Made by a program: the position numbers and the translations under genes. From Bombyx mori (lineage: Eukaryota; Arthropoda; Insecta; Lepidoptera; Bombycidae), in assembly GCF_030269925.1 (NCBI RefSeq), contig NC_085123.1, forward strand, positions 8,370,001 through 8,434,000: a DNA stretch of 64,000 nucleotides, in the 5' to 3' direction. Position 1 is the stretch's first letter. Each line of letters starts with the position of its first letter. The notes under the pieces are model-generated. The model was not told the DNA's origin. It did not search any database and saw only the letters and a program-made list of their open reading frames with translations. Shown here piece by piece: positions 1 through 10,775 of the stretch.

Positions 1-28
1 TCCCGAAATTTTCAGTGCCGCCCTCGTA
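1..28. mobile_element. Terminal inverted repeat of a second mariner element
   Basis: The first 28 bases read as a right-hand mariner end (inner tcccgaaatt, outer ccctcgta). They match the ends of the mariner that follows but belong to another element lying mostly upstream of the window. Only 44 bp separate this end from the left end of the next mariner. The same inner end sequence recurs at 59032-59047 in copy B. Confidence 0.7.
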
Positions 29-72
29 CTATCTGCCTTAATTTCCCGAAAGATTTTAATAAACTTTATATG

Positions 73-1352
73 TACATAGGCGGCATTGAAAATTTCGGGA
101 ATTAACGAAGTGACACAACATTAATATTTAAAAATGTATTTATTGCTTTTCGAAGTATTCTCCGCGCAATTTGACACATTTTTCCATTCCATTCCAACCA
201 TTCCATTCGGAAGTTGGGGTCTCCAAAATGGCCGTTTTGTAGGCGTCCACAGCTTCTTCAGGTGATGAAAATCTCTGTCCACGCAATATATTCTTTATTT
301 TAGGGAAAGTATAGAAATCATTAGGGCTTAAGTCGGGGCTGTACGGCGGATGGTCTAATAATTCTATGTTTTCTTGCACTAAAAACTCTTTTGTTCTGTG
401 CGCGGTGTGAGAACTCGCATTGTCGTGATGGAGGATGATGCGGCGGTTGCAGTTCTCTTTACGGAGTTCAGAAACGACCTGTGGCAAACAAATGCTAGCA
501 TACCATTCTGAATTAACCGTTCTTTGTCCCGCAAGAGGAATAGTCGTAACATGGCCGGTTTTGGAGACAAACGTGGCCACCATTTTTTTTGCAACACTCC
601 GTGAACGAACAATTTTTGTTGGCTTTAACTCATTTTAGAACACCCAAACTCGTGACTGGTTTTTTGTTTCGGGTTCGTACGCGTATATCCAGGATTCGTC
701 ACCTGATACAATGTTGTATACAGCATTTGAGGATCCTGCGTGGAATCTTTCGAGAGTTCCGACGCACCAAGTAACGCGAGCCGCTTTTTGCTCTTCACAG
801 AGCGAATGCGGTATCCATCGGGAAAACAACTTTTTTACACCTAATTGTTCCTGCAAAATTATTTGTATTTGACTCATGCCAATGTCTAAAGCTGCCTGAA
901 TTTCGCGGTATGTCACATGTCGATCTTCCTCAATCAGCTTACGCACAGCATCAACGTTTTCTTGGGTGGCTGCAGTTTTTAGACGTCCTTGACGGGGATC
1001 ATCACTAAGCTTGACACGTCCACGTTGAAACTCAGCAAACCAGCGATAAATTGTGGTTTTGGATGGGGCTTCATCACCAAATGCAGAAATCATCCGGTCA
1101 ACACACTGTTTTTGTGTTAAACCACTTCGAAAGTCATAATAAATCATCGCTCTTGAATTTTCTCGAGTCAATTCCATTTTTTCAACGACTAAACAAGTTT
1201 GACAAAACCTCGTGACAAGACTGAGAATCTTTTTTTAAATAAATAAATGGTATTCGATTTTTAAAACCAAGGAGTTTTCAATTAAAAAGATTTTAATATG
1301 ACAGGAACAGTGGAAATATTCCATTCCCGATACTTTTAGTGCAGCCCTCGTA
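73..1352 (-). mobile_element. Mariner (Tc1/mariner) transposon, copy A
   Basis: Both ends are visible. The left inverted repeat is at 73-100 (tacatagg...tttcggga) and the right one at 1325-1352 (tcccgata...ccctcgta), each bounded by a TA dinucleotide as expected for mariner target duplication. The element is about 1.28 kb, the normal mariner size, and carries one transposase gene on the minus strand. The left end has diverged from the right end at several positions. Confidence 0.92.
140..1177 (-). pseudogene. Mariner transposase, one in-frame stop
   Basis: The reading frame starts at 1177 (MELTRENSRAMI) with a paired helix-turn-helix N-terminal half. The first catalytic Asp lies in GDESWIYAYE. 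The C-terminal half carries HHDN and YSPDLSPND, the second and third Asp exactly 34 residues apart, which is the mariner D,D34D signature. The two halves (635-1177 and 140-583) are in the same frame and are separated by one stop codon (635-637) just after SRVWVF. The frame on both sides of the stop is intact to the end at 140. Mariners usually have Gln at this position as I recall, so a single CAA-to-TAA change is the likely lesion. The same stop is present in copy B, so it predates the duplication. The element is probably not autonomous. Confidence 0.9.
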
Positions 1353-1390
1353 TGTAATAATGCGCTGAGTGCTAACTTTTTTTATTGCCC

Positions 1391-1685
1391 ACTAGCTGAC
1401 CCGGCCGACTTCGTAGTGCCTCAATGGATAAATAAAAGACCTAAACTTTTGTATAAAATAACTTTAAAACAAGGAAAAGGAATCCGTCCGACGGGGGGCA
1501 CATCAAAGAGAAAACAAAATTGTTATTTTTATTTAATTCCGAGCATTTTCATATTTATTTACCTTTTAAACCTTCTCTGGACTTCCACAAATAATCCAAA
1601 ACCAAAATCAGCCAAATCGATCCAACCGTTCTCGAGTTTTAGCGAGACTAACGAACAGCAATTCATTTTTATATTATTGCCCATA
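1391..1685 (+). repeat. Interspersed retroelement tail, actagctga family (copy 1)
   Basis: It begins actagctgacc, runs through tccgtccgacgggg and ttctcgagttttagcgagac, and ends with a T-rich tail. Five copies lie in this window: here, 9741-10010, 14427-14690, 25752-26030 and 60025-60315. It resembles a common lepidopteran LINE/SINE 3' end. I cannot name the family. Confidence 0.75.
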
Positions 1686-1909
1686 AAACATGAATACTTA
1701 CCCTGAAACGTGACGTCAAAATCTTAATTGTATTGTTTAATTGCTCTTCTACTCTGTCAAATCGAAATGCATGACTTCTTTGCGGCCGAAACAGGCGACA
1801 TGGTCATACCGTGTGGTATGACAAAACGCACTATAACTAGTATAAGCCGTATTTGTTTAAATACATTTAATACATGTTTAAATACATGTTTAAATACATT
1901 TAAACAAAT

Positions 1910-2175
1910 CGTAATCGTCGAAATCGACAAAGAGTTGGACGTGCAATTTAACTCATGCCAGCCCGTTGAGTATCTCGCCAGATCTTTTCAGCGGGTCGTG
2001 ATTGCGATACGGTAGTAGATTCAATCGCCAAGCAGCTGCTTTTGAGTTGTTAGGTTTCCTTTGAAGGCGCTCGGGCAGATGTTACCAAATCCCAACTCTC
2101 CTGGCTGAGCCTTTGCTCACCCACCTGTCCTGGTGAAACTGGAAAGGCCTCCGGGCCACCGGTAATCTATCAATT
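1910..2175 (+). mobile_element. 5'-truncated jockey-type LINE 3' end (copy A)
   Basis: The segment is homologous to the 3' end of the full-length LINE at 31880-32150 (cgacaaagag, tcagcgggtcg, tgagcctttgctc, cctgtcctggtg). The left target duplication survives at 1896-1909. The poly(A) and right duplication seen in copy B are missing here. This is a dead fragment. Confidence 0.8.
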
Positions 2176-2920
2176 TGAACGAATTTTAGACGACCAACAA
2201 ATCACACTACTTTCAGCACTTGTTTACACATTAATTTAGAGCGTATTGTTGCGTAACGTTACAATAACGTTACCCGTTCTACGTGGAGCTCGAATTGGAG
2301 CTGTATTTTGTATTTTAGGAGGTGAAAACAATGAGTGATATTATCACTGTTTTGTCGTGTGGACGCAGGTTGCGTAGGGATGGTAAAACCACTATTAATA
2401 CTTTTTTCAAAATCCAATTAAACGTTCGAAATTCAAATTATAGTTTAGAAAATGACAGAATTGCTTATGTTAAGAATAATAGTCTTGCAGAAAATTGAAC
2501 CTAGTAGCAGTCCTAGCAGAATGGATCGTTAACCATTCAAAATAAAAATGTTTTTTTTATTCAAGTAGGCCTTTACAGGTAATTATAATCCGGATTATGG
2601 ATTTGTCACGTTCACAATTGAGTGGATCCGTTGTAAAACTCAAAGCTTTCTCTTTTCCAACATATCTATGTATAAATCAATATTTACTGATTTTGTACCA
2701 ACGAGGCGGTCTTACAAGAGCTAGCGCGAGTTGCATTAGTCGGTGATGGAGTCGGGTGTATATGGTGTGTTGCCAATCCTATCAATCCCGGTCACCAGAA
2801 TATTAATCAGAGAATACGATCAATAAGCGAAACAATGCATCTTACATACATTCTACACCTTCAATATTTTGTTTTTGAATTATGCTTGGATTGGTAAATT
2901 GGATAGAAAAAGTTAGATAT

Positions 2921-3298
2921 TGTTACGCGCTAGGGTCCGGGATAAATAATATTCTAGCGAAGTGCAAATTAACTGTATTAACACTTAGAGCACTCACAAA
3001 GCACTTTAAAATTCTTAATTCACTTCTTCCGCTTCGCTTCAGGTGTACCGTTCACTGCTTTGCTTCGAGTAGTTCCGATTATTGCGATCACTAACTGCTT
3101 CGTGCCATCTCTGCAACGCTTTTGTAGCCGATATGATATCCCTAGAATTATCGAGAACATTCCTCACAAGCCGAGTATATTCGAAGTGTGTTTCTGCTAT
3201 TTGACAATAGATTGCATTGTACTTCTCGATTTTACTAGTACCTTCGATATTCGTTCGGCTAATCGGTGATAGATGGTGTTACTCTTACCGACGTAACA
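2921..3298. mobile_element. Solo LTR (copy A)
   Basis: A 378-bp unit starts TGTTACG and ends CGTAACA, a TG...CA terminus with a 7-bp inverted repeat. It is flanked on both sides by a 4-bp direct repeat, atat. No internal retrotransposon sequence adjoins it, so it looks like the product of LTR-LTR recombination. The copy in segment B has the same borders at 61555-61928. Confidence 0.72.
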
Positions 3299-3613
3299 AT
3301 ATTAGGAATATTTTAAGTTCCCAGAGAAGAGGCAACCCTACAACATAAATACATCTATCGTTAACGTACCAAAGAATACATGGTTGCGCGATAATACCAC
3401 ATACATCATTACAGTAATATTTTTAGCGCGAAACTTACGTTCCATCAGTTAATGGAATCTTAAGAATCCATATTTCAAAAAAGTAAATGACTCAATTCGA
3501 CAACTCATTTATTAAAATGTGTTCAGTTTTATCCTGACAAAATTGATTACAATTCAACTATTCTGTTCTTACAATTGAATAAAATATAAAAACAGGTTTA
3601 ACAAAAAATTAGA

Positions 3614-6600
3614 ATGAAAGGGCATCATAATTTATTTTTAAGTGTGCGTAATTACAAAATTCTCATATTTCTAACTGTCTTAGTGGGTTTGTGTTTGATT
3701 TATTTTCAAAACAGTGGCGTTTATCATAACAAATACCTTCCGTTACCACGAGAGGCAATGAAAAAAATGAGTTACAGCCTTCAGTTACACAAATATATTA
3801 TCGATCAGTACTACGATTATCGAAAGGTAAGGGAATTCAATACATTAGAAAGGAAAAATAACATTAAAACAATAATTTGTTTATACGTCAGCAACTCATA
3901 ATTGATTTAAACGCAGAAATCGAGAACCCTGGATCGTTCTAGACGCGAAGGTCGTCAGCGTCAAGTCCGGCCATTTTGAGAGACGCCGACCGGACGCTGC
4001 TTTTTGAATGGCGGGGCAGTTGGCGAGCGTATGCTTCGTCAAGTCTTACTCGCAACAACAGTGGTGTTATATCATCTTCAGCGGTGCAAGTAACAGACGA
4101 AGCAGCTGTGACCCAAGAGCACCTTTTTTCCGTCCAGCGTCCGGGCCTCCTACGAGATCCCCGCACCTAGGGGGCATGCGGGATATATGGGACACTGGTC
4201 CGCGAAAGCTAACTGCGCGCCCAAGGATATTTTTAGGGCCCTACCGCATTAAACTACTCCCCTGCACTCTTACATCCGACGTCCGATCTCCGCCCGGGGT
4301 CAGAACCCGGTCAGAGTAAGGGGGTTGCCGCCGTCAACACTACAACCAGACTTGCGGCGTCACCCCGAGGATACCTAATCGACGGGTCGGCGAGGCTATA
4401 GTTGATGACCAACAACGCCGGTTTCTACGGTACGGTGGCCCTACTAGGCCGCCCGGGCGATGCCGCTGGTGTTCAGGATACCCCGCTGGGTCAGAACCAG
4501 CCTGGATGCTCTTCCACAGTATGCTCGGCGACGACAGTGACGATGGCAATACGCACCGCATCGTGGATCGCAGCCAACGACGCGCCATCCCATCCTCTTG
4601 GTGCTAGCGCGCTAGAGTGATAGGAGCGTGTGGCGCACCTTTGACTCCCTTACGTCGCCTCGTGACCATCACCGGAAAGAGACTGCCTCCTCACAGGCGC
4701 CGGAGCTGGACGAACGGCCCCGGCTCGGTGGTGGCGAAGCGGCGAGACCCGAGAGCATCTGCGTCAACCGTAAGGTGGGACCTTTTTGGTCAAGGTTCAC
4801 TCATTCTATGAGGACAGAACAGTCGGACGGTCCTTAGACTAGTGATCGGGTCCGCTAGGATACTAGACCTCCTAGTTTCAGCACTCAGGGAGCATAAATG
4901 TTGGCTCGATCCGGTGGCCGAGGTCGTATTATCAGTCAAATTCAGGGGCGACTGGCTTAGGTCGCCGTGGTCTTAGGACAGTGTCCGGGTTCAAAGGCAC
5001 GTCGCTTCGAAAGAAACCTTACAGTGCGGATGCCTTGATATTGTAACGCCTCTACGATTATCCACCAGGGCACGATGTGGAATGTAATAGCGATTGACGC
5101 TTGAGGGGGCTTGTACGCGTACTACCGCAATCAGGATAGAACAAGGCCAAAGTTTCTCCGAAGAAGTTACTTTTTTTGGAAAAGCTACATAATGATTGTA
5201 GCTGTATTTTCATGTTCTTTTTATTCATACAGGGGTTAGAATAAAATTATTATGACAAGAAAATTATTTCTATCTCTGCTCTTTCACAATGTGCTCTGAT
5301 CAATAAGAACTTACTTAGGTATATATTTAACAGACTTTATCTAATATTCGGTGGTTTCTTCATCTTGAAAGTCGTTCATTATTACGGCTGTGTCATATAA
5401 TAGTTGATAGTTCATCGAGTGGGTTAGACCAATCTACTATAGCGAAGTTTCATTAAATTTTAATTTCGACTTTTGATAGGATCTGAAAACATCTAACCTA
5501 GGATCCATTCTCTTCAAAAGGAATGACAAGAATACATTATTAGTTGAAAAAAATAGAACATTTACGGTACTAATATGGAGACATTGGGAATGGCTGAAAT
5601 ATCGCCACATTTTTCGCTATAGTTCAACACCGTAAGTACCGTTTCGCGTATGCTATTTTCCTTCAACTACGCTTTCAATTATTTGTTATCAGTCTTACTC
5701 TTACAATAAAAAGTAATTAACTTGCAATCTTGTACATGTACTGACTAGTTTGTGAGTGTTCTTTTAATATTTTGAGTATGTCGTTTGCATATCGGTGTAA
5801 GTGACACCGATTACTATATGAAGGTGTACGAGTAATGCCATATTCTTCATGAAGTCGTCGTGGCCTTAGGGATAAAACTTCCGGCGCATTCATATCAACG
5901 GTAATGGTGTTCAAATTCCGCAGGCAGGTACCAATATATCTAATGAAAAACGTAAAAACTTCGAAAATGTTCACGATTGACTTCCACGTTGAAGGAATAA
6001 CACCGTATCCCACTTGCTTACACCATTCCGATTCCAATCGGAAACACGACAGCTTCGCGGCAGAAATGTTTTGGTTTCGCAATGGCTTACTGATGGTAGG
6101 ACCTCTTGTGAGTCCGCGCGGTTAGGTACCACTCCCCTGCCTATTTCTGCCGTGAAGCAGTAATGCGTTTCGGTTTGAAGGGTGGGGCAGCCGTTGTAAC
6201 TATACTGAGACCTTAGAGCTTATATCTCAAGGTGGGTGGCGCATTTACGTTGTAGATGTCTATGGGCTCCAGTAACCAATGAACACCAGGTGGGCTGTGA
6301 GCTCGTCCATCCATGTAAGCAATAAAAAAATATCCCAGATTTGACAATTACTTAAATTACTCGAATATTTTCAGGCATAATCCACTGGAAGATTGTAGTG
6401 TTAATAATTGTGAATTCACCGGAAATAATCGACTGTTAGACAAGGTCGACGCTGTGGTTGTTCATCTGCAAAAAGGAGTTCTCCCAAACGTCTATAATAG
6501 AACAAGAACGCAGCGCTGGATATTTTTAACCGACGAATCTCCAATACATCTCTTTGAAAATGAAAAAAACAGACCAAACTTATCGGACTTGGTTAATGTC

Positions 6601-9230
6601 TTCAATTGGTCTATGACCTATAGGTATTAATGTTAGTTATAGTTTTGTTATTTTTTAACGTAGTTCTAGCAGGAATGGATGAAAGTTTCTAGGAAGAAAT
6701 AGGTAAGAAACCGGTGCTTTGCATAATTTAGACTTATATGGCTCAAGACGGGCAGCTGTATGGCGCATTGCTTTGTCCGTGAGCTTCGCAATAAAATTTT
6801 GAGCATAAGTGAGCTTCCACTAATGCTCATAGCTAGGCAGTTTAATAATAATAATATACTTTTTTAGATTTGGTTTAAAGGGTGGGGCAGCCGTTGTACT
6901 GTTACAGCTGAGACCCTTAGAACTCATGTCTCAAGATGGGTACTTATCCGCCCGGGTTCTCAATGATTTTTTGTAATCAACGAAACATTTTCAATAAGTT
7001 ATTTAAAATTTATTTTACAGAACTGATGCCGACATTCCTGTTCCATATGGTCGAACAATACCTCTTGAAGCTCCAATATTTACCGAAACAACAAATACGA
7101 ATATTACTAAACTAATACCTAATTGGAAAAATAAAATGCGAGATGTATTGGCCTCGATTCTGATGTCTAACTGCGGTGTACCGTATCGAATGAAGTATTT
7201 AAATAAGTTGAAAAAACACATGAAAATTGATATTCATGGCAAATGCTCGGATTCACATCTTGTTAACAGGTATTTTGTGTTTGCTTTAGATTTTACGTGG
7301 CGTAAACGTGATTGGATGATAGTTTTCTTTTAAATTACAAACTCAGGCAAGGCGATTACGTTTTGTTTAATTATTGGCGACTGGTTACCGTACAATGATG
7401 GGGCAAAGTGACATCATCGGCTATAGTTAGATAATATTGCTATATAATAACAGAGTTATTTTTTCAAGTTTCGTTTTCAAAATGAAAAATCAATAATTTG
7501 ATAACATGTCGAGGATTGCGACAGAAACTACAGTTCATTTCAGAGTTCCCTGACGCGTGGAATAAATTATGTTTTAAAGTATAGAAGAGTGCGAAGGCTG
7601 AAGGTAACGATCAACCTCGTTCCAATGCCATTTGGTTTTGTTTTGCTAAAGCGGAAACTCGGAACACTTATGTGTTACAAAATATGAGCGAGCCAATATA
7701 ATATTTTCCATGTTTTTTTTTTCTATGCTCATCGTCAATGATTTTTGTCTTCTACTCTCTGGTTACTATTTTAATTCATATAATTTGCATTTAAATAGAT
7801 AAATACTTTTTTATTATGTTTAATTTTGTTCATAATTAACAGGCAATAACGTTAATAAATATGTTTCCTGGTAACCCCATTGGCAAACTTAGACTAAAGA
7901 CGGAGGCTTCATGAAAATTATTTCATATTATTTCATTGTTATTTGAGAACTACGAGATTTGAGTACATTCTGAACGAATTTATAAATTACTTATAGTAAA
8001 ACCTGTTTTCGTGTGTTCTTTCTTTATTCTATGTTATTTTCGAGGAATTTTTTATGTGCTTCATTTATTTCAACGGAGTTGGTACTACTGCAATATTTTC
8101 TATCGACCTTTTATTATAGTTTATTAACACTACAATCCTCCAGTGGATTATGCCTGAAAATATTCGAGTAATTTAAGTAATTGTCAAATCTGGGCTATTT
8201 TTCTATTGCTTAGATGGGTGAACGAGCTCACAGCCCACCTGATGTTAAGTGGTTACTGGAGCCCATAGACATCTACAACGTAAATGCGCCACCCACCTCG
8301 AGTTAAGTTCTAAAGTCTCAAGTATAGTTACAACGGCTGCCCCACCCTTCAAACCGAAACGCATTACTGCTTCACGACTGAAATAGGCAGAGTGGTGGTA
8401 CCTACCCGTGCGGACTCACAAGAGGTCCTACCACCAGTAATAATTGACGTATATTCTAAGTATGACTTTAATTGTGTGGCTTTTTTTCTGCCGATTGTTT
8501 TTTTTACAGCTTATCGTTCAAACTTAGTTATTAATAATTCGCTGAGTATTTAGGTTTATGCTAAGTATTAATAAAATATTGGAATATTTATTTGTGTTAT
8601 TCTGTCGCTTAAAAATTTTTTTTGCTGTATTTTCTATTTTGTATTTGTTAAAAGAAATCGAATTAATAGACCTGAGAAGTTGTATATTTTGAATGTCAAA
8701 CACGCATACTTGATGATTCGTTTTAATGTAGATGATCCAATAAGATTATAATCATCTAAGAATATTTTTTCAGCTGCCCTGGTCATTTCCGAGCAGATTG
8801 CAAGATAATATCAAACTACCTCTTTTACTTCGTATTAGAAAACTCCCTTTGTAAGGAATATATAACCGAGAAGTTGTTTCACCAAGCGTATGCAAAAGGG
8901 GCCATACCAATAATCCAAGGTCCGCCTTTAGAAGATTGTAAGAGACTTTTGCCGCCGAATTCCTTTTTGCATCTCGACGAATACCGGTCACCCAAAAAAC
9001 TAGCTAATGAAATAAGAAATATTACTAGCAATGAAGATAATTTGCTATCTTATCATTTATGGCGAAATCATTTTCAAGTCATCAACGAACACGGATACTT
9101 TGGTACAAAATCATACCATTATTGTAGGATCTGTGAAGCACTGAATTATAATGATGAAACGGAGTCAGTGTATGATAGTGTTAGAATTAATAATTTTATG
9201 GACGCAAGTAAATCGTGTACCAGGAAATGA
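3614..9230 (+). CDS. Alpha-(1,3)-fucosyltransferase, GT10 family (FucT-C-like), 5 exons
   Basis: Predicted exons are 3614-3826, 5480-5631, 6375-6623, 7021-7269 and 8774-9230. All junctions are GT-AG and phase-consistent, giving 439 aa. The protein is a Golgi type II enzyme with a short cytosolic tail and a single membrane anchor at about residues 15-31. Exon 2 gives the first strand of the N-terminal domain (FTVLIWRHWEWLKYRH). Exon 3 has EDCSVNNC and ends FNWSMTYR, continuing into exon 4 as DADIPVPYG. Exon 5 holds the GDP-fucose signature (LENSLCKEYITEKLF, then PIIQG) and the C-terminal CRICEALN. Members of the family transfer fucose from GDP-fucose onto N-glycan or related acceptors; this acceptor is unknown. 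Start chosen: first ATG, followed by basic residues and the anchor. Introns hold a GC-rich block, Bm1 SINEs and an inverted duplication of the exon 3 acceptor. Exon 1 is duplicated at 62239. Confidence 0.92.
3915..5165. other. GC-rich block in GT10 intron 1, unclassified (copy A)
   Basis: About 1.25 kb of clearly GC-rich sequence sits in otherwise AT-rich intron 1 and has a counterpart at 62535-63790. Open frames are short, differ between the copies and match no domain I recognise. The sharp composition change suggests an inserted repeat, such as the untranslated part of a retroelement. I could not find terminal repeats or a target duplication. Confidence 0.5.
5851..6331 (+). repeat. Bm1-type SINE, near full length
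   Basis: The tRNA-related 5' part has an A-box-like tggccttagggataaaac and a B-box-like gttcaaattccg. It is followed by the body (ggtaggacctcttgtgag, tgcgtttcggtttgaagg, tagatgtctatgggctcc) and an A-rich tail at 6321-6330. It lies in intron 2 of the fucosyltransferase gene, 45 bp before exon 3. Its 3' half recurs inverted at 8196-8441. Confidence 0.85.
6876..6960 (+). repeat. Bm1-type SINE fragment
   Basis: It matches the central body (ggtttaaagggtggggcag, then gagacccttagaac and tctcaagatggg) with no head or tail. It lies in intron 3 of the fucosyltransferase gene. Confidence 0.65.
8121..8441 (-). repeat. Inverted duplication of intron 2/exon 3 boundary plus Bm1
   Basis: Read on the minus strand, 8121-8195 repeats 6332-6407 almost exactly. 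That covers the end of intron 2, the AG acceptor and the first 33 bases of exon 3 (gcataatccactgga). The next 245 bp repeat the adjoining Bm1 body in the matching order. The whole unit is therefore one inverted segmental copy in intron 4, not an independent SINE insertion. Confidence 0.9.
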
Positions 9231-9740
9231 AAAAAGTCGGTAAGAAAACCGAGAGAAGAAAACATAAGTGTTCGCCCAATGAGTGAAACTTGACAATAAT
9301 CATCAAATCCTCAATAGATATTAGATTAATTTTATATACCTATAATGCATTTTTATTATATACTAGAGGTCCCGCAGTAGTCGAAATTCGACTACAATTA
9401 ATTGGAATTGTAAGTTTGTACACTATTATGATTGTATTTTATACTTCTATAATCACAAATTTCGCCAAGACTACATTATAAAAAATATTAACAAAGACAA
9501 ACAATATTTAATTTCAGTGTATTTATTTAATCTCTTCGATCAACAATAGTAACCATCTTGCGTGTTATCTGAAGATGCGGGTATGCGACTTCAACAACTA
9601 CCAACAATTATTCACATTTTGACATTTTCTAATTGTACCAAGTGTACCAAGTGTACCTACAGAGCGACCAGGTCTTCTCCTGCCACGCGGTTGCCACTCA
9701 AACGCGATTGATGCATTTAGTTCAGATGTTTTTATTAGAG

Positions 9741-10010
9741 ACTAGCTGACAATTTATAAATAAAAGACCTAAACTTTTGTATAAAATAAACTTAAAACAA
9801 ACAAAAGGAATCCGTCCGACGGGGGACACAACAAAGGAAAAACAAAAATTAGTATTTTTATTTAATTCCGAGCATTTTCGTATTTATCTACCTTTGAAAC
9901 CTTCTCTGGACTCCCACAAATAATTCAAGACCAAAATTAGCCAAATCGGACCAGCCGCTCTCGAGTTTTAGCGAAACTAACGAACAGCAATGCATTTTTA
10001 TATATATAGA
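9741..10010 (+). repeat. Interspersed retroelement tail, actagctga family (copy 2)
   Basis: It carries the same conserved blocks as the copy at 1391 (tccgtccgacggggg, ctctcgagttttagcg) and ends in a T-rich stretch before 10010. It lies about 500 bp downstream of the fucosyltransferase stop codon. Confidence 0.75.
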
Positions 10011-10314
10011 TATCGACTGGCTAGAGTATGCGGAGTATCGACCTCAAGCACTTATTTACAAACACCTGCAGTTCGTTCGTGAGTGTCTTGGCCACTCTCA
10101 AGGTCTCACATTAAGCAGGAGAACACTTTTGACAATGGAGTCGAACAGGGTCAGCTTGATCCGACGAGTCGTGACACTTGACTTCCAGACTGGTTTCAAT
10201 TGCGAACGCACCCTTCACTTTCCTAATTCGTGTCTCTATACGCTCGTTCGAATCACTCAGATTGGTTGTGGAACTCCCCATACATGTAAACCTCTGTACT
10301 GACTCCAACAATTT

Positions 10315-10775
10315 ATGAAGTCGTCGTGGCCTAAAGGATAAGACGTCCTGCATCCGTTGCATTCGTATCTACCGATACACCAGTATTCGAGTTTTAGCAA
10401 TTACTTAGCAGGCGGTTACCAATTTTTCTAATGAAATACGTCCTTAACAAATGTTCACGATTGACTTCCATGGTAAAGGAATAACATCCTGTAATAAAAA
10501 TTAAAACCCGCAAAATTATAATTTGCGTAAATGCTAGTGGTAGGACCTCTTGTGAGTCCGGACGGGTAGGTACCACCGCCGTGCCTGTTTCTGCCGTGAA
10601 GCAGTAATGCGTTTCGGTTTGAAGGGCGGGGCAGCCGTTGTAACTTTATTGAGACCTTAGAACCCATATCTCAAGATGGGTGGCGCCATTTACGTCGTAG
10701 ATGTCTATGGGCTCCAGTAACCACTTAACACCAGGTGGGCTGTGAGGTCGTCCACCCATCTAAGTAATAAAATAT
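10315..10775 (+). repeat. Bm1-type SINE, full length
   Basis: It starts gaagtcgtcgtggcctaaag, the tRNA-like A-box region, with a B-box-like ttcgagttttagc near 10387. It continues through the shared middle (tgttcacgattgacttcc, gcaaaattataatttgcg) to the body and ends taagtaataaaat. This is the clearest full-length copy in the window. Confidence 0.88.

Noticed and set aside
3827..3901. Read-through of fucosyltransferase exon 1 into KTIICLYVSNS, which looks like the first strand of the GT10 domain
   Set aside because: The exon at 5480-5631 supplies the true strand (FTVLIWRHWEWL) with perfect phase on both sides, and a consensus donor sits at 3827.
5230..5260. AG acceptor followed by a VRIKLL frame as an extra fucosyltransferase exon
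   Set aside because: A stop follows after six codons in both duplication copies, and the exon at 5480 makes it unnecessary.
8196..8441. Independent insertion of a minus-strand Bm1
   Set aside because: The flanking 75 bp is the inverted copy of the intron/exon sequence next to the Bm1 at 5851-6331, so the SINE arrived as part of that segment.
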